Below the pieces are notes generated by a model, which worked only from the letters and a program-made list of their open reading frames with translations, was not told the DNA's origin and did no database searches. Both the position numbers and the translations under genes were made by a program. A DNA stretch of 64,000 nt. It comes from an uncultured Clostridia bacterium. GTDB lineage: Bacteria; Bacillota; Clostridia; UMGS1810. Positions 10,068 through 20,399 of the stretch are shown here, piece after piece. Location of the stretch: the NCBI GenBank assembly GCA_934481345.1, contig CAKSPF010000001.1:467501-531500 (forward strand). The letters run 5' to 3'. Each line of letters opens with the position of its first letter. Positions within the stretch are counted from its first letter, which is position 1.

Positions 10068-12755
10068 TCAGTTTATAATATAAAACGTCTGCACCGATCC
10101 GATATTTGCCTGCGTAAGAATTACCGAAGCCGAGGCGCCGCCTGTTCCGTTATATGTGATAATGTTGTCGATGTTGCCTATGTAAACGCGGTCGCCTTCA
10201 CGCTTTGAACCGTCATACACTATAGCCTTATTAAGACGGCTGTACTGCATACGCATTGCAGGCGCTCCGCCGAATTCGCTGCTGAAAGTGATAAGACTCA
10301 GCGTTCCTCCCGAATCCATCTCCGAACCTTCGTATTTGTCGGCTGCATAATAAGCCGTCAGACGGAACCTCGCGTCATAGCTTCCCGTCATACCGCTGAG
10401 CGTTTCACCGGCAGTATGATCGGACGGACGGTAAATAAGCTTTATATATGCAATGCTTCCTGCACCGTCAAAGCTGTATCTTATCATATCGCCCTCGCAA
10501 AGATCTCCGGGCGTTATGTCATTTTTATTCTCGTCTTTCCAGATGCAGTCGGTGCTTACCATATGCTTTACGCCCTTGCCTTTTTCAAAGAGCTGAACGG
10601 CAAAAACCTCATCTCCGAATCCGTCAACTGTTTTCTGCACACTCCTTACAACACCCGATGTGTCATACTGGCTCTCATCGGACGGTACTGTGCATTTATA
10701 AACCAATACATCGGTATACGGATCATCATCATCCAGGTTGTATGCCTCAAAAATATACTGTCCGCCTGTTTTGAAAGCAGATTTCTGAATATTCGCAAAA
10801 TAGTTTTCGTATCTGCCGTCCTCTTCGATTACCGTATCTGTCGGAACCTGAATAATCACCGTTTCCGAATCAAGCGCAGTCAAAGGATACACAAGGTTTG
10901 AACGGTAAGTATATTTTCCGTCGTCAAGCGTGCGGGAAATATATCTTGATTTAGCCATGGAAGTGCTGTAATCGGCAGTATTTATCGCATATATTTTTCC
11001 TTTGCCGTTTACTGCAAAGCGAATAAGCTGAGGCTTGAGAACGCTTCTGTCCTCCGCCTTTCCCAAAGCATTGAAAACATCTTTGTAAGTCGAGGTTTTT
11101 GAACCGTCATTTACGGATACCTTGTCTTCAAGAAAGAAAATTTTATTTTCGCCCTCTATTGTATAAACGGCAAGCCCGGCTTCGGGCGAAAGACCGCCCT
11201 TATTCGTACCCATGTCATGCACATAACCCGTTTTGAAGCTTTCGTTCTCCGATTTTCTGATTTCCGCAACTTCTCCCGTCAAATCAAATACAAGCTCAAC
11301 CCTATCGCCGGGCGATACCAGCGGCCGTTTTCCGGATATACCCATGCCGAGCCTTTTTGCAAGCTTTGCGTCAAGCGTATATTCTTCTCCGTCGACGGTT
11401 ATCTTGTCGGACGGTTTTCCGCCGATTGAGTCTACAACCCCTTCTTTGAATTCATTTGAAATTACGGCGGTAACCGTTTCGCCGTCCTTGGAGCGCTTTA
11501 CCGTAAGCACATCATTGTCCTCTATATGCATAAAGTTTGCCCTGATGCCGTTTAACAGCACCTCTGCGCTTTCAAGCTCCTCCTCATTCAGATTTACGCA
11601 ATTTGCTCTGTCGTACTTGTCATAAATTTTTTTGTTTGTGGAATCGAGCATTCCGACAACAAAAATTTCATACTCCGTAATAATCACCGTATCGTATGAA
11701 CTGCTTCCGGAGGAAGATATGAGAGTAACGCAGCCTTTTTGTATCTTCGTTTCTTTCGGAATATCATAGCCTATAACGCTGCCGTTTTTTACAAACACAG
11801 CGTCCGAAAGTCTTGCGGTTTTAACCTTGCCGCTGCCGTCATAATACTCTATAGCGTCTATCGCTGCGTTTTTTATGTCCTTGGCGTCAATACTGAGGAT
11901 TTTATTGCTGTCTGAAATCTCTGCATATACAACACTGTCCTTGCCCGACTCATTGTCAAGCACATATGCATTTACATAATATCCCAAAAGTTCCTTTGAT
12001 TCTGTAAGGTCATTGTACACAACTCCGTCAATTTCAATTATGCCTTTATCCGCTCTGCTTTCGGAATTTAAGTCAGTCATATCCTTTGCCGTTACGACGC
12101 CCTCCGCCGTGTATATGTCAAAATATTTTTCTATTACCCTTTCGGTATTTTTTCCGGTGTATGAAGGGCCGTCCTGCGTTATGGCATATAAATCATATGT
12201 ATTTGCCAGAAGCGTATTGTAAATCATTATTGCCGCCGTTCTGTTTGTGACGGTATCAGGATTTTTGACGCCGTCGGTAATATGCAGATCGTTTATAACC
12301 TTAATATAGCCTGCCGGGTAGCCGCCTTTGTACTGTGCAAACGGCTCATAACCGGCAATGCAGGCAAGCATTTTGCAAACCTCATAGAATGTGATGCTGT
12401 CGTCGGGTCTGAAAAGCCTGTCGTCCGACACAGTCAATACTCCTGCTTTCACAAGGTAATTTACTGCCGTTTCAAGCTCGCTCCCCTTTGCCACATCCGT
12501 ATAATAAGCCGCCTTTTCGTAGCTGTCATAGCTCTTTGCCGTATTGTACACATACTTTGCAAACTCGCCTCTTGTCACACTTTTATCCCAATATCCGCCG
12601 TCCTCCTGCGGGCTCATAATCTTCAGATATTCCACAAGCCCCGCCTCGCGCGGCACATCATAATTGGCTGTAGCTGCTTCTGATGCAAATACCGGAAATG
12701 TAAAAGATGATAATACCAATGATATGCAAATCAACACATTTATAATTTTTTTCAT
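10068..12755 (-). CDS. SLH-domain surface protein
   Basis: An 895-residue secreted protein: signal peptide in residues 1-25 (ending PVFASE), then S-layer-homology repeats in about 30-200. Recognisable pieces are WDKSVTRGEFAKYVYNTAK, YYTDVAKGSELETAVNYLVKAG, FRPDDSITFYEVCKMLACIAGY and TVTNRTAAIMIYNTLLA. SLH repeats bind pyruvylated wall polysaccharide. The remaining roughly 690 residues are beta-rich repeats with patterns such as IDGVVYNDLTESKELLGYYVNAYV and DKITVDGEEYTLDAKLAKRLG; I recognise no catalytic motif. A GGAGG lies 11 bases before the ATG. It is 15 bp downstream of the other SLH gene and 24 bp upstream of the GH gene at 10043, inside the operon. Likely role: wall-anchored scaffold or glycan-capture protein. 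This is a family-level inference. Confidence 0.82.
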   Translation of the reverse strand: MKKIINVLICISLVLSSFTFPVFASEAATANYDVPREAGLVEYLKIMSPQEDGGYWDKSVTRGEFAKYVYNTAKSYDSYEKAAYYTDVAKGSELETAVNYLVKAGVLTVSDDRLFRPDDSITFYEVCKMLACIAGYEPFAQYKGGYPAGYIKVINDLHITDGVKNPDTVTNRTAAIMIYNTLLANTYDLYAITQDGPSYTGKNTERVIEKYFDIYTAEGVVTAKDMTDLNSESRADKGIIEIDGVVYNDLTESKELLGYYVNAYVLDNESGKDSVVYAEISDSNKILSIDAKDIKNAAIDAIEYYDGSGKVKTARLSDAVFVKNGSVIGYDIPKETKIQKGCVTLISSSGSSSYDTVIITEYEIFVVGMLDSTNKKIYDKYDRANCVNLNEEELESAEVLLNGIRANFMHIEDNDVLTVKRSKDGETVTAVISNEFKEGVVDSIGGKPSDKITVDGEEYTLDAKLAKRLGMGISGKRPLVSPGDRVELVFDLTGEVAEIRKSENESFKTGYVHDMGTNKGGLSPEAGLAVYTIEGENKIFFLEDKVSVNDGSKTSTYKDVFNALGKAEDRSVLKPQLIRFAVNGKGKIYAINTADYSTSMAKSRYISRTLDDGKYTYRSNLVYPLTALDSETVIIQVPTDTVIEEDGRYENYFANIQKSAFKTGGQYIFEAYNLDDDDPYTDVLVYKCTVPSDESQYDTSGVVRSVQKTVDGFGDEVFAVQLFEKGKGVKHMVSTDCIWKDENKNDITPGDLCEGDMIRYSFDGAGSIAYIKLIYRPSDHTAGETLSGMTGSYDARFRLTAYYAADKYEGSEMDSGGTLSLITFSSEFGGAPAMRMQYSRLNKAIVYDGSKREGDRVYIGNIDNIITYNGTGGASASVILTQANIGSVQTFYIIN

Positions 12756-12770
12756 AAAGCACTACACCTC

Positions 12771-15700
12771 CTATTTAATCAAATTCATTGCTCTTGATAT
12801 AATAACCGCCGCCTCGGCTCTTGTTGCGTAATCGTTCGGCGCAAACCTTCCGCCGTCTTTTCCGTTTACAATGCCGTTTTTGTAAAGCGCGGCAACTGCA
12901 TTCAACGCATACGGTGCAATCTCACCGCTGTCATTGAACACCGAAATATCGGCAGCTTCAAGCTTTATTCCTTTTTTTGCCGCGATTTCATAAATAATTT
13001 TTGCCATATCCTGTCTTGTAATGCTCTTGCCCGTACCGAAAGTATCCCCTTCGCCGTTTACTATGCCTGCGCCGTATGCACTGCATATATACGGCTTAAA
13101 CCAGTCGTCATCGGCAACGTCGGAAAATTCAATATCGGCTGTGCCCGTAATGTTAAAGGCTGCCACTGTCATCTTGACAAATTCCTCACGGAGAACATTC
13201 GCCGACGGTGCAAAGATTCTTTCACTCCTGCCCGAAATGATATTTTTCTTATAAAGATTTGTAATGCTTTCTGCTGCCCAGCCGTACTCCGAAATGTCGT
13301 CAAATACATATTCGGTTAACGGCTCGGCTGCCGTACTGCCTGTCGGGAGAACAGACGACGTACCGCCCGAATGGGAACGGTTTGAATTTGATGAACCGCC
13401 CGAACCCGACGTACCGGCACTGTCGGAATTTTTTGTAAATCTTTCAAAATCTTCTTTCAGCTTTGCATAATCGGTATAATTCTTTCCGTCCATTGAACGG
13501 TATGTGCTTATTGAAGCACCCTTTGTATCTATTCCGATTTTATCCGCCAGAAGCTCGCAAAGCTCTTTTACATATGAATATCCGTTGCCTTTTTCGATAA
13601 TCCCGAGAGCCAGCGCCTCCATAAATTTTTCTGCTAAATCGTTTTCGTCCGAAATCTCTTTTCCGATAAGCCTTTTTGTCACATTTGCAGTGTCTGCAAG
13701 ATTTTTCGCATACCATGTTTTTATCGGCTCTCTGCCAAACACCCCTGCAATGCCGCTGTATTTGTCAATATCGGTTATTTTTCCGCTTTTCAGCGCTTCG
13801 ATAATGCATATGTCCGCAACTCTTTCGCAAACATCATATGTATTTTCCGTATCGACAGCAGTCTGCTTAACCGAATCGTAAAGCATTTTTGCTACATATT
13901 CCCTGTCCGCATTTTCATACAGATCAATATCGGCAAGTCCGAGCTCTATCGCGTTGTCGGTGATTACCTTTTGGAGCACATCGCTTGTTTTATTTTCCGA
14001 AACGGCATTTATCACAAGTTGCTGTGCGGCACGCCTATCATCGGCACTTGAATAAAGAATTTCTTTTTTATAAATTTCATCACCGTACTCCGACATTACA
14101 TAAAGTGTATATCTGCCCGAAGCGCCGTCAATGTCAAAGCCCGACGAATAGCCTCCGTCTGCGGTTTTTATCACATCTATATACGAGAATGCGCCGTCAC
14201 TGCAAATTTCAGACAGCTCATACGACCTGTATTTGTCATCTGCGGCAGGATTCATCAAAACAGCCGTTACATATCCGCCGTCTGTGCTGCCGCTGTATTT
14301 ATACTCAAACTCTCTTTCCTTTTCAGACGGTTGTGCAATCACTTCTTCACTGTACTGTGCAAGATGAATAAGCCCGTTTTTGGAAAGCAGAAAAGCCTTC
14401 ACCGTGTCCGCATTTTCCGCCGAAATCAAATCGGTTTTAATATCGGCGAGCGAACCGCTGCCGGAATACACATCGGCACATTTTGCGTCAACCGTCATGC
14501 CGTCTTTGTATGACGCTGCTATAAGATATGCCGAATTATCAGAATAAGACGATGTGTTTTTTACCGCCGCTTTAGCAAATGCACTGCCGGATTCAATTTT
14601 GATTTCAGGCTCTTTGAAAATAATGCCGCCGTCGGCAACCTCAAAGTCAATACCCGAAACATCACCGGCAAAACTCATTTCCGGAGGCAGTGAAATGCTG
14701 TAACTGCCGCCTGTAAGAAACGCATCGGAAAAGTCTATCGTAAGCACCTTGCTTAAAGAATCGTACACGGCGTAATATGCCGGCACATTGCTGCCGCTTA
14801 CCGTTATTTTGTCTGCGACGGTTTCGTCAACCGTGCCGTCAAAATACATTTCTATTCTGTTTGCTCCCGCGTCAAAAACCGTGCCGTTAACCTGAACGGT
14901 ACCGCCGTTTTCATCTTTAAGAACGGCATATTTCAAAGCCGCCCTGCTGTCTGCAATTTCCTTTTTGGATATTTTGACGTCGTCAAGCATAAATCTCGAA
15001 CCGTTTGCCTGCGTTGTAAAGCCAACGGTTTTCAAAGCTCCGTCAATAAGCTCCGTATCAATATTGGGATATGCCGCAGCATAAGTTTTGCTTAATGTCT
15101 TGTTGCTCAGAAATACCGGATAATTCTTCTCTCCGCCCGAAAGCTTCTGTCCGCTTGAGTTTTCGCTCTCCGCCGTGATACATGAAATCTTTGTGTCGGG
15201 GTAATAATCTATAGTCACATCAACCCACTGATTTGCGTTGAACATAGCATCTGTATCCGAATTAATATCCATATTTCCGTTGTATTTGTAATCAAAGCCG
15301 AAAGCCTTTACCTTGTCCGAATTGCCTGCATGGTATCCTATAGTTCTGTACCTCGTAGACATGTAAAACCATCTTACCGCGCCCTCGTTAAAACAAATAC
15401 TTCCGTCATCATTTCTCTTTTCGTCAAAAATTCCGCGGAAATTAAAGTCGCGCGTAGAACCGCCGTTCCAGTAGTTTGTTTCCAGAGGCTTGATTTTAAA
15501 CGACACCCTGTATTCGTTGCCCGGCACGAAAATATTGCTGCCGTCCTTCATGGCAAAGGTAACCTCTGCGCTTCCGCCTTCTGTTGTGGCTGTGTAAAAA
15601 TCAGCACTCTTGCTTTTTCCGTCCGACTCGTAGGCATACTCCGTAACGTCCGCCTTGCTGACCAGTATTTCAGCCGGGGATTCACCGGGATTGTCACTGT

Positions 15701-16817
15701 CATATATTAGCTCCTCAGCGTTTCCTCCGTCCTGCCCCGGTATTTTCACGAGGGCAATGTAAGAAAGCCTGCCGCCGAGCATATCTGTGCCGCTGCCGAA
15801 ATCAATCTTTATCTTGTCATAATCGTTAAGCTCCGCCGCCGTATCAAACACAAGCTCACAGCCCGACTGCGAAAGATTTTCAAGTCTGAAATCAACCGGC
15901 TTACCTCTGAGCATAAGTATGTCGTCCGCAGCATATGTGTTAACGCTGACTTCGCTTTCCGCAAAATCCGAAAGCCTTACGGTGTTGTTGAATTTAATAT
16001 CCAGCTTTTTTGGATTTTCCGTAAGCACATTTCCGCCTGTGCAGTATGCTCCCGATGCCGTTCCCCTTGAGATTGTTATGTTGTCTATCATAATATCTCC
16101 GCCGTCAGCAGCGCTTGCGTGCTTTGTTCTTGCACCTATCAATATCTGCGTGGCAGCGGTAACGGGAGAGGAACTTCCTCCAAAGATTGCCGCTGTTTCC
16201 ACGCGCTTGCCCGTTGCTTCATCATACAGCGGATTTCCGTTCATATAGTAAACGGTCCTGTCGTTGTCATAATCCGATATGATGTCGAAATTATACCATC
16301 TGCCCTCCTCCACATACGCTGTGGTGTATGACGCATTCCAGCGTCCGGCATATGTATTTCCGCTGTAATATCTCACCTTGCCGTTTACTATCGATATACC
16401 CTTGATATACGGTCCGTTTGCATTTCCGGCATATACGGAGAGCGTCTGCGTATAGGATATACTGCTTGACGAAACGTGCTCAAAGTTAACCTGAAAGCTC
16501 AGCTTAACAACGCCCGATGTAATGTCAACCGAACCTATTGATTTTTTCAGCGTATATGAAGCCGAATGGTTTTCGGATTTTATTTTAAGCGCTGTATCAT
16601 TGCCGTATCCGAACTCTGCCGGGCTTGTGTCATTAACCACACCCGCTGCCGCTGCCGCCGTCCACGACCAGCCGTCGGGCAGGGTGCTCTCCCCCTTGTA
16701 ATCATTAAAATCTTCGCTGAACAAAACGGTATTGCCTGCATATTTTGCAGACGCAATGCCTGTGTTTAAAGGCAAAATCAGTATCACAGCAAGCAACAAA
16801 GATAATAATCTCTTCAT
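12771..16817 (-). CDS. Large SLH-anchored carbohydrate-binding protein
   Basis: A 1348-residue exported protein. GAGGAG is 8 bases before the ATG at 16817, and the signal peptide ends near GIASA. Modules in order: a LamG-like domain (about 20-245, ending MIDNITISRG); an Ig-like/SLH-linker domain (KKLDIKFNNTVRLSDF); a second beta-sandwich (about 370-630, ending MLDDVKISKKE); another Ig-like domain; a beta module ending TVKAFLLSKNGLIHL; a helical stretch rich in DNAIELG/ICIIEAL-type helices; a Ser/Gly linker (SGSGGSSNSN); and three C-terminal SLH repeats (FDDISEYGWAAESITNLYKKNII, FSDVADDDWFKPYICSAY, APYALNAVAALYKNGIVNG). No glycosidase active site is recognisable. It is therefore read as a wall-anchored glycan-binding protein, and a cryptic catalytic domain cannot be excluded. 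The stop codon is TAG, which matters for judging the TAG at 45972. Confidence 0.82.
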   Translation of the reverse strand: MKRLLSLLLAVILILPLNTGIASAKYAGNTVLFSEDFNDYKGESTLPDGWSWTAAAAAGVVNDTSPAEFGYGNDTALKIKSENHSASYTLKKSIGSVDITSGVVKLSFQVNFEHVSSSSISYTQTLSVYAGNANGPYIKGISIVNGKVRYYSGNTYAGRWNASYTTAYVEEGRWYNFDIISDYDNDRTVYYMNGNPLYDEATGKRVETAAIFGGSSSPVTAATQILIGARTKHASAADGGDIMIDNITISRGTASGAYCTGGNVLTENPKKLDIKFNNTVRLSDFAESEVSVNTYAADDILMLRGKPVDFRLENLSQSGCELVFDTAAELNDYDKIKIDFGSGTDMLGGRLSYIALVKIPGQDGGNAEELIYDSDNPGESPAEILVSKADVTEYAYESDGKSKSADFYTATTEGGSAEVTFAMKDGSNIFVPGNEYRVSFKIKPLETNYWNGGSTRDFNFRGIFDEKRNDDGSICFNEGAVRWFYMSTRYRTIGYHAGNSDKVKAFGFDYKYNGNMDINSDTDAMFNANQWVDVTIDYYPDTKISCITAESENSSGQKLSGGEKNYPVFLSNKTLSKTYAAAYPNIDTELIDGALKTVGFTTQANGSRFMLDDVKISKKEIADSRAALKYAVLKDENGGTVQVNGTVFDAGANRIEMYFDGTVDETVADKITVSGSNVPAYYAVYDSLSKVLTIDFSDAFLTGGSYSISLPPEMSFAGDVSGIDFEVADGGIIFKEPEIKIESGSAFAKAAVKNTSSYSDNSAYLIAASYKDGMTVDAKCADVYSGSGSLADIKTDLISAENADTVKAFLLSKNGLIHLAQYSEEVIAQPSEKEREFEYKYSGSTDGGYVTAVLMNPAADDKYRSYELSEICSDGAFSYIDVIKTADGGYSSGFDIDGASGRYTLYVMSEYGDEIYKKEILYSSADDRRAAQQLVINAVSENKTSDVLQKVITDNAIELGLADIDLYENADREYVAKMLYDSVKQTAVDTENTYDVCERVADICIIEALKSGKITDIDKYSGIAGVFGREPIKTWYAKNLADTANVTKRLIGKEISDENDLAEKFMEALALGIIEKGNGYSYVKELCELLADKIGIDTKGASISTYRSMDGKNYTDYAKLKEDFERFTKNSDSAGTSGSGGSSNSNRSHSGGTSSVLPTGSTAAEPLTEYVFDDISEYGWAAESITNLYKKNIISGRSERIFAPSANVLREEFVKMTVAAFNITGTADIEFSDVADDDWFKPYICSAYGAGIVNGEGDTFGTGKSITRQDMAKIIYEIAAKKGIKLEAADISVFNDSGEIAPYALNAVAALYKNGIVNGKDGGRFAPNDYATRAEAAVIISRAMNLIK

Positions 16818-16876
16818 TATATAATCTCCTCTCATCTACTCGTTGCAATTTCCCAAACGGTTTTAACGTGCGGGAT

Positions 16877-19800
16877 TCAGTTGGTTATTTTTTTGGAAAG
16901 ATACATTTTTATGAACGCCTCGGAGCTTGTGCCGCCGCTGTAAATACCCTCACCGTACTGAACAGCCGCCTTGCGGCCTGCTCCGTCATTGTCGTTTGCA
17001 AGCACCGCAAGCTTGAATACTGTATCCTCAAGCACCTCTCTGTCCTCTGTAAGAAGTGTTTTCCACGGGATTTTAACCTCATATACGGTGGTGTTTTCAT
17101 TTCTTTGTATCGCACCCTCAAATCCGCTGTCCTCGTCAGTCATTGCCTTTACGGCATTGTTCTTAACCATTTCAAGCGTCTTTTTGCCGTCCGTTACTCC
17201 GTACAGAACAGATGTCAGGACAGATGAATCAAATTTTTCCTCCGGGTCATATACTCCCGCAAGCTGGAAGCTGTCATACCGCCACATTGCAGACGCACTC
17301 GGCGATTCGTCAAACAGCTTGTTGTCCGTACATTCCATAGCTACATACAGATTGTCTTCGTCCCATGCATATGAGAGGTTGGCGCTGAAATCGTCTGCGC
17401 CGACATACGGGTCAACCGCATGAATGTCTACCACGTCATCTGAGCCGAGATAAATCTTTTTGCTGTACTCGCCGTCCGATATAACTCCGTCAGCCACGGG
17501 CTTCGTGTAAGCATAGTCACAGACAGCATACGACGTTGACCCGTTAAAATCAACCGCCGTTCCGTCATCTGTTATAAAGCTTGCCACAAGCCTGAACTGG
17601 CTTGTATCCGATAAGATATTCATTTTGATTGTTTCCCTGCCGCCCGACGGAATTGAAATGTTTTCATATAAATTTTTGTAGTTGTCAACGCCGTCAAGAC
17701 TGTTTATAATGAAATCGCCGCTGACAGTACCTTTTGCATTGTTTGAAATATCAATAATAAAGTTTACACTGCCGTAATCATAGCCGCCGTTTCCGTCCGA
17801 TGACGGCTCACACCTTACATCAACGTCAAGCGGAGTTTTGTATTCCAGTACCAGCACACCGTCAACATATGTGTTTTCGCCGTCTGTAATCTTTATGTCC
17901 GCAAGATCTCTGTATGAACTTGTGCGTTTGGTGTTTATATAGACGTCAAGGCTCATATCGTCGTTTTCGGTAATGTCAAACTTCAAATCGTTGTTTTTCT
18001 GAGGCTTAATCTCCACATTCAGTTTTTTGCCTGTCGGATTTTTGATTTTGAACGAAGCGTTTTGTGCAAACTCAATGTCAAAATCGTTCTGTTCAATCAT
18101 ACCGCTTTCGCATTTTTCAAACTTTTTAAAATTTCCCTTTATGTAAACCGGCGCTTCGCTGAGCGCAAACGAATATTTTCCGTCAATGCCTTTGATGATG
18201 CTTTTGTTTCCGTAAGCGTCATACATCTCTGCTTCGTCAATTCCCAGATCGACGGTAACAGCACCGCCGTTTCCGCGCGCCCACATAAACAGTATGTCGT
18301 CCTCTTTGCCCTTGCTTGCCATGCGGTATACATAAGTATCGTCATTTACAGTAATATCATCCTTGTAATCATATCCTGCAAGCATGTGATTAAGATTTGA
18401 TATAATCGTATAGCTTGCCTTTGCCGTTCCGGGTGTTTTTGCTCCGGCAAATTCAATAAGCCCCCAGTGGTGCTCACGGTTGCCTTTGGTCTGACCTCCA
18501 TCCTGGAATATATACATTACATAATGGTCGAATTTGCGGATTTTTTTGAGCGCCACATAATACTGCGCGAGATAGTATCCCTGTTTCAGCTCGTCAATTC
18601 CGTAATATGTGTCGTCCGCCCAGCCGAGCTCCGAAGTAACAATCGGCATATCCTCATATCCGAACTCGTCAAGAAGCTCTCTTAACTGCTGAACACCCTC
18701 GACAGCTCCCCCGGACATCGGATCAAGCTTCGGCTTGTATGCATGCACGCAGTATGCGTCCATGTAGTCGCCTCCGCCGAGCTCAAGAATCTGTCTGAGC
18801 CAAGGAATCTGCACCGTACTGCTTACACCGCCGTAAAACTGAATTTCGGGGTACTGCGCTTTCATCTCGGTGTAGGTTTTTTTCATAAATTCCACATAAT
18901 CCCCAAGCGGTCTTGCATGCTTGTTAAATGACGCACCCATAAGGTCCCATTCGTTCCACATATCGTAGGATACCACACCGTGGTGCTCTGTATCCGTAAC
19001 ATAGTTTGCGTAGTCAAAAAATGCCTCAAACCCCTTTTCGGTATACGGAGCCTGCTCACCGGGAATCAAATCGGTATTTACGCTTAAATATGTGTTAAAC
19101 GGCTGAATATTTCTCTCCATAAGCCTTCTCTGGAGCGTAAAACCGCTTGCCGGGAAATAAAACGCCTGATCTGCGCCGGCAGTGCTGCTTGTGACGTTGG
19201 TGTAAGACTGCATTGCTCTCACCTGTCCTATGCCTGCATTCTGCATAAGCGGAGCCCATTCGGGGCGCCGTCCGGCGCATGTACCGAAAGCATAATTCAT
19301 GGTCTTTCCGTAGTCGGTGCGGTTATATGAAAACCTCGTTGTGTCTTCGCTGTATATTCCCTTTTCCTTATTTTCAAAAACCGCGGTAATGAAATATACA
19401 TTGTATTTTCCGCCTATATCCGGTATCAAAGAATACTTAACCGTGCCTGCCGGGGAAATGTCAATTACATCTTCCTTTTCAAAAACCGTATCACCGCCGA
19501 GAGTGGTAATCTTAAATTTTGCCTCCAGCGGATAACTGCCGTTTCTGTGGCTTTCCGTCATATAAACCCTGTTATCTATTGTATAGTTTAATTTGATTTC
19601 TTCGCCCGTAAAAAAATTGTTTCCGTACTTTTCGGTAGCCATACCGATATTAAGCTGATTGAACTTATCGGTTAATTTCACCGAAACCCTGTTTACGGTA
19701 AAATTGTCGGTTGACGTTGCCATAAGCTTTGTCTTGGAGCAAAGGCGAAAGTCGGCGCCGTTTACACCGTTTATCAGAACCGCGTCACGGAGCACAAAGG

Positions 19801-20239
19801 TGTGCGTTTTCCACGTCAGACTTCCTTCAAATTCCTTGTACGGCGCTTCCACGACCTTTTCTTCACGGTTTGTATATTCAAGCGTGAAGCTTGCAGTGCC
19901 TGCGTCAAAATAATCAACGCTTACTTCGATAATTCTTCCTCTGTCCTCACCGTCTGTCAGACTGTCATTTACGTCCATGTACAGGTAGTTGTCGGTTTTT
20001 GCCGAAAAAACATCAAACAACCACCCCGGTTTTCCTCCGCTTTTATTAAAGTTACCGAGGTTGTTGTCTCCCATACGAACTGTCATATTATTCATTACTA
20101 CATTTCTGTTTTCATCGACATAAGCGCTTATTTCAGAAGAAGTATCGGCACGTCCGCCGTTTGCCGCCGCGGTGGCAGGTACAGACGAAAATATCATTAC
20201 AGCCGATAATATGTATGAAATTAATTTTGTTTTAACCAT
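16877..20239 (-). CDS. Secreted clan GH-A glycosidase with C-terminal CBM9-like domain
   Basis: A 1120-residue protein starting at the ATG at 20239 after GGGGGAA; the frame is open 43 codons further upstream into a structured leader. The signal peptide ends near VPATAAA. A beta region (about 30-300) precedes a (beta/alpha)8 domain containing YDMWNEWD (E430, likely acid/base) and IVTSELGWADD (E537, likely nucleophile). After it comes a beta-sandwich (VYIKGNFKKFEK), Ig-like/NPCBM-like modules, and a C-terminal family-9-CBM/DOMON-like domain: ADGVISDGEY, LSYAWDEDNLYVAMECTDN, VYEVKIPW. The same catalytic domain plus beta-sandwich closes the protein at 6126-10043 (compare DAYGNKSIIKGIDGKYSF with DEYGNSKIRTSSDGTYEF). 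It probably cuts the target polysaccharide outside the cell. The exact GH family is unassigned; GH39-like is the best guess from motifs. Confidence 0.8.
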   Translation of the reverse strand: MVKTKLISYILSAVMIFSSVPATAAANGGRADTSSEISAYVDENRNVVMNNMTVRMGDNNLGNFNKSGGKPGWLFDVFSAKTDNYLYMDVNDSLTDGEDRGRIIEVSVDYFDAGTASFTLEYTNREEKVVEAPYKEFEGSLTWKTHTFVLRDAVLINGVNGADFRLCSKTKLMATSTDNFTVNRVSVKLTDKFNQLNIGMATEKYGNNFFTGEEIKLNYTIDNRVYMTESHRNGSYPLEAKFKITTLGGDTVFEKEDVIDISPAGTVKYSLIPDIGGKYNVYFITAVFENKEKGIYSEDTTRFSYNRTDYGKTMNYAFGTCAGRRPEWAPLMQNAGIGQVRAMQSYTNVTSSTAGADQAFYFPASGFTLQRRLMERNIQPFNTYLSVNTDLIPGEQAPYTEKGFEAFFDYANYVTDTEHHGVVSYDMWNEWDLMGASFNKHARPLGDYVEFMKKTYTEMKAQYPEIQFYGGVSSTVQIPWLRQILELGGGDYMDAYCVHAYKPKLDPMSGGAVEGVQQLRELLDEFGYEDMPIVTSELGWADDTYYGIDELKQGYYLAQYYVALKKIRKFDHYVMYIFQDGGQTKGNREHHWGLIEFAGAKTPGTAKASYTIISNLNHMLAGYDYKDDITVNDDTYVYRMASKGKEDDILFMWARGNGGAVTVDLGIDEAEMYDAYGNKSIIKGIDGKYSFALSEAPVYIKGNFKKFEKCESGMIEQNDFDIEFAQNASFKIKNPTGKKLNVEIKPQKNNDLKFDITENDDMSLDVYINTKRTSSYRDLADIKITDGENTYVDGVLVLEYKTPLDVDVRCEPSSDGNGGYDYGSVNFIIDISNNAKGTVSGDFIINSLDGVDNYKNLYENISIPSGGRETIKMNILSDTSQFRLVASFITDDGTAVDFNGSTSYAVCDYAYTKPVADGVISDGEYSKKIYLGSDDVVDIHAVDPYVGADDFSANLSYAWDEDNLYVAMECTDNKLFDESPSASAMWRYDSFQLAGVYDPEEKFDSSVLTSVLYGVTDGKKTLEMVKNNAVKAMTDEDSGFEGAIQRNENTTVYEVKIPWKTLLTEDREVLEDTVFKLAVLANDNDGAGRKAAVQYGEGIYSGGTSSEAFIKMYLSKKITN

Positions 20240-20281
20240 TATCTTCCCCCTTTTGTTTCCAAAACAAAAAACAATTTTTTC

Positions 20282-20376
20282 AAAAAAAGCAGACGAGAGG
20301 TTATGAAGTTCGCACTTGCCCGTGCAGTGCAGCTGCATATCCAAAAACTTCTTTGAATTACATTTCATAACCTCTC
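20282..20376 (-). ncRNA. Structured leader or possible small RNA inside the operon
   Basis: A perfect 13-bp inverted repeat (20295-20307 and 20364-20376, GAGAGGTTATGAA and its complement) encloses 56 bases. An inner hairpin, GCAC-GC/GC-AGTGC with one bulge, lies at 20312-20330. On the minus strand the outer stem is followed within 7 bases by a run of seven T (20282-20288), as in an intrinsic terminator. A TATAAT hexamer at 20382-20387 would place a transcript start almost exactly at the 5' arm, but no good -35 box is seen. An in-frame ATG at 20368 with GAGAGG before it could also be translated. Possible roles are attenuator, mRNA-processing stabiliser or small RNA. No known riboswitch class was recognised. 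Confidence 0.4.
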
Positions 20377-20399
20377 ACCTCATTATAACATATTAAAAT

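Noticed and set aside
20237..20368. Start of the GH-A enzyme at the upstream in-frame ATG (20368)
   Set aside because: It would put 43 hydrophilic, Cys-containing residues before a complete signal peptide; the ATG at 20239 has its own ribosome site.
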